From: Paucibacter sp. Y2R2-4
GTDB taxonomy: Bacteria; Pseudomonadota; Gammaproteobacteria; Burkholderiales; Burkholderiaceae_C
Direction of reading: 5' to 3'
Length of the DNA stretch: 64,000 bases
Assembly: GCF_025717535.1 (NCBI RefSeq)
Contig: NZ_JAJIRO010000004.1
Coordinates: 1 to 64,000 of the forward strand
Shown one piece after another: positions 63,101 to 64,000 of this stretch. Position numbers and translations under genes: made by a program. Within the stretch, counting starts at the first letter, position 1; each line of letters opens with the position of its first letter. The notes beneath the pieces are model-generated. The model made no database searches, was not told the origin of the DNA, and saw only the letters and a list, made by a program, of their open reading frames with translations.

Positions 63101-63700
63101 GCTGATCGGCAGCTGCTGCAAGAACTGCTGCAACCCTTGGGCTTTGAGCTGCATTGCGCCGCCAGTGGTCATGACGCTTTGGACCTGCTGGTAAGCGCCG
63201 GCCTGCGCCCCGATGCTGTGCTGATGGACCTGGCCATGCCCGGCATTGACGGCTGGGAGACGCTGCGCCGACTGCAAGCACTGGCGTTGAAGCCCGCCCC
63301 AAAGGTCGCCATTGTTTCGGCCAATGCGTTTGAGAAAGGCCAAGACAACACGGCCGGCATCCGCGCGGCCGACTTCATCACCAAGCCGGTTCGGCATGCC
63401 GAGTTGCTGGATTGGTTGGGCCAGGCTTTGCAACTGCAATGGCTGAGCGGCACGCCCGAGCCCGCGTCCCGGCCTCAGGAGGCGAGCCCAGCGGCAAGCG
63501 TCGCTCTGCCGGCCGAGCATCTGCCCGCCCTGCGCGAGGCTGTACAGCTGGGCTTTTACCGCGGTGTCTTGAACCAGCTCGACGCCATGGCTCGCCTGGC
63601 GCCAGAGAGCCAGCTCTTCATCGAGCAGTTGCGAGGTATGGCCGCGCAGTTTCAGTTTGAAGCCATGGAACAGTTGTTGAGCGAGGCCCCAAGCATATGA
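60152..63700 (+). CDS. NCS1 transporter fused to a hybrid sensor histidine kinase
   Basis: An 1182-residue inner-membrane receptor. Residues about 30-480 are an NCS1 (nucleobase-cation symport, CodB/hydantoin-type) permease with about 12 helices; TLEDYALRYTP, GYIGSTLTSLIYASF and ALITQMGEQADYLRFMP are seen. Residues 530-567 form an eight-Cys cluster (C-x2-C-x11-C-x7-C-x2-CC-x5-C-x3-C). Two more helices follow (about 610-680), then a coiled-coil and the kinase: H-box ISHELRTPL with His725, and ATPase boxes LIGNALKFT, DSGPGMS and GTGLGLSIAK. A receiver (LLVDNEEAD, phospho-Asp1026 in VLMDLAMPGIDG) and a helical tail complete it. ATG 60152 is preferred over GTG 60095. It overlaps a response regulator gene by 4 bp and is divergent from urease. 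Confidence 0.88.
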   Translation: MSELAASPCPSTTPSISPATSSAPQRVIKVRRDYNAWVASETLEDYALRYTPQRFRRWSKFRVANTAFGAASFLILEAVGATLLLQYGWANACWAILATGLIIFLAGLPISIYAARYGVDMDLLTRGAGFGYIGSTLTSLIYASFTFIFFALEAAVMAYALDLALDIPPRWGYLICALVVIPWVTHGVSLISRLQLLTQPLWLLMLLLPYGFVWVREPAAFAGITHQIGVQSGAAGFDLRYFGAALTVGIALITQMGEQADYLRFMPALRANASIAERRRWWTAVLVGGPGWVVLGVLKMLGGALLAYLALSHAVPPERAVDPNQMYLAAYEYVFPHYGWAVAATALFVVISQLKINVTNAYAGSLAWSNFFSRLTHSHPGRVVWVVFNTFIAFLLMEMNVFEALGLVLGLYGNVAIAWMMAVVADLVINKPMGWSPAGIEFKRAHLYDINPVGVGAMALASLLSVSAHLGLFGEGLQAFSALIAMGCALLASPLIAWATRGRYYLARSASTATPAAEAGSYTRLVNRRCVICERSYEGPDMAHCPAYQGPICSLCCTLDARCGDLCKPQAKLSAQWAAALRWLLPRKTWPFLDNGLSHFLLLMGVALPLLAGLFGLLYSQELRSLAGTADTQALQSLRAGFIKAYVLLGLVAGIAAWWLVLTHQSREVAQEESNRQTEALMREIASHQRTDEALQAARLLAERAQAAAEAANQAKSRYVSAISHELRTPLNSILGYAQLMAEDPTQDLPPRRRQAVQVIKRSGEHLLQLIDGTLDLARIEAGKLSLELAPMRFEDCLHELAEMFEPQAAAKGLRFHFEPQGELPTCVRADERRLRQILINLIGNALKFTQQGAVRLRVRHAREMAWIEVQDSGPGMSEADLARIFEPFTRGSASGEATREVAREAGTGLGLSIAKMLAALMGGELTVRSRLGEGSTFTVKLFLPAIAESGLPHAQARAIHRPLPRLGYAGARRTVLLVDNEEADRQLLQELLQPLGFELHCAASGHDALDLLVSAGLRPDAVLMDLAMPGIDGWETLRRLQALALKPAPKVAIVSANAFEKGQDNTAGIRAADFITKPVRHAELLDWLGQALQLQWLSGTPEPASRPQEASPAASVALPAEHLPALREAVQLGFYRGVLNQLDAMARLAPESQLFIEQLRGMAAQFQFEAMEQLLSEAPSI

Positions 63701-64000
63701 ATGCAGGTGTCAAAAACGAGGCGCCGCCTTTCAACGCGAACTCCAGCGCGCACTCCAACGCGCAGTACGGTCCGCAGTTCGCCCGCCAACGTGGCGAGCT
63801 GGTCTTGATCGTCGACGATGTCCCCGACAACCTGAGCCTGCTGCACGATGCGCTGGATGAATCGGGCTACACCGTGCTGGTGGCCACCAACGGCGAGGCC
63901 GCGCTCAAGCGCGCCACGCAGGCCCTGCCCGACATCGTGCTGCTGGACGCAATGATGCCGGGCTTGGACGGCTTTGAGGTGGCGCGTCGCCTGAAGGCCA
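63697..64000 (+). CDS. Response regulator, partial (runs off the right end)
   Basis: The first 101 codons of a regulator that overlaps the transporter-kinase stop by 4 bp (ATGA). A Asn/Ser/Ala-rich leader of about 30 residues precedes a receiver domain with LVLIVDDVPDNLSLL (acidic pair) and phospho-Asp in DIVLLDAMMPGLDGFEVA. The output domain lies outside the window. It is the obvious phosphorylation partner of the fused kinase. Confidence 0.9.
   Translation, partial: MNAGVKNEAPPFNANSSAHSNAQYGPQFARQRGELVLIVDDVPDNLSLLHDALDESGYTVLVATNGEAALKRATQALPDIVLLDAMMPGLDGFEVARRLKA

Overview
The window is about 64 kb of GC-rich, gene-dense chromosome from a betaproteobacterium, most likely order Burkholderiales and near Roseateles, Paucibacter or Pelomonas. 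This rests on protein types seen here, not on a search: a Mannose-type PTS EIIA with HPr and EI but no permease, a Burkholderiales-type general porin, a DUF1840 protein, an HU protein with an Ala/Lys/Pro tail, HemJ beside HemB, and a betaproteobacterial-type urease cluster. There are no insertion sequences, prophage genes or CRISPR arrays. Almost everything looks like core or stable accessory chromosome.

Layout. 1-145: two tandem leftward promoters that look like those of a stable-RNA operon lying outside the window. 0.2-3.7 kb: regulatory PTS (EI, HPr, EIIA) interrupted by an OlsB-like acyltransferase. 3.8-8.5 kb: lipoprotein, CoA-transferase, a degenerate histidine kinase fused to a pseudo-receiver, TlpA-type thioredoxin and a solute-binding protein. 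8.5-13.5 kb: TctE/TctD-like two-component pair and a two-subunit molybdenum hydroxylase. 13.5-18.6 kb: lipoate and cell-wall block (lipA, lipB, DUF493, D-amino-acid aminotransferase, DD-carboxypeptidase) interrupted by a Sel1-repeat gene. 18.6-29.2 kb: hydrolase, ferredoxin, VanZ protein, hemJ, a candidate small RNA, hemB, CorA, ybeY, phoH, a NarX/NarL-like pair and ruvAB. 29.2-35 kb: porin, phosphatase, DUF1840 protein and a coupled c-di-GMP gene pair. 35-41.9 kb: thiolase, IclR regulator, hydroxyacyl-CoA dehydrogenase and enoyl-CoA hydratase, pointing to aromatic or branched CoA-ester catabolism. 42-46.5 kb: soluble NAD-dependent formate dehydrogenase (FdsG-FdsB fusion plus FdsA). 46.5-54.7 kb: solute-binding protein, lipoprotein hydrolase, monooxygenase-like protein, acyl-CoA synthetase/acetyltransferase, HU and a second GGDEF-EAL protein. 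54.7-55.2 kb: tRNA-Leu(CAG) and a 49-residue membrane protein behind a near-perfect sigma-54 promoter. 55.2-60 kb: urease cluster ureA-ureJ-ureB-ureC-ureE-ureF-ureG without ureD. 60.1-64 kb: divergent from urease, a 1182-residue NCS1 transporter/Cys-rich/histidine-kinase/receiver fusion, translationally coupled to a response regulator cut by the window end.

Most notable: (1) the transporter-kinase fusion facing the urease operon, which suggests uptake-linked sensing of a nitrogenous compound; (2) the sigma-54-driven 49-residue protein; (3) a candidate ~114-nt RNA or hemJ attenuator with a CCUCC loop between hemJ and hemB; (4) at least nine genes with a -10-like hexamer exactly 6 nt before the start codon, suggesting leaderless mRNAs; (5) a catalytically dead kinase/pseudo-receiver protein; and (6) an identical 12-nt element just downstream of two stable-RNA promoters about 55 kb apart.
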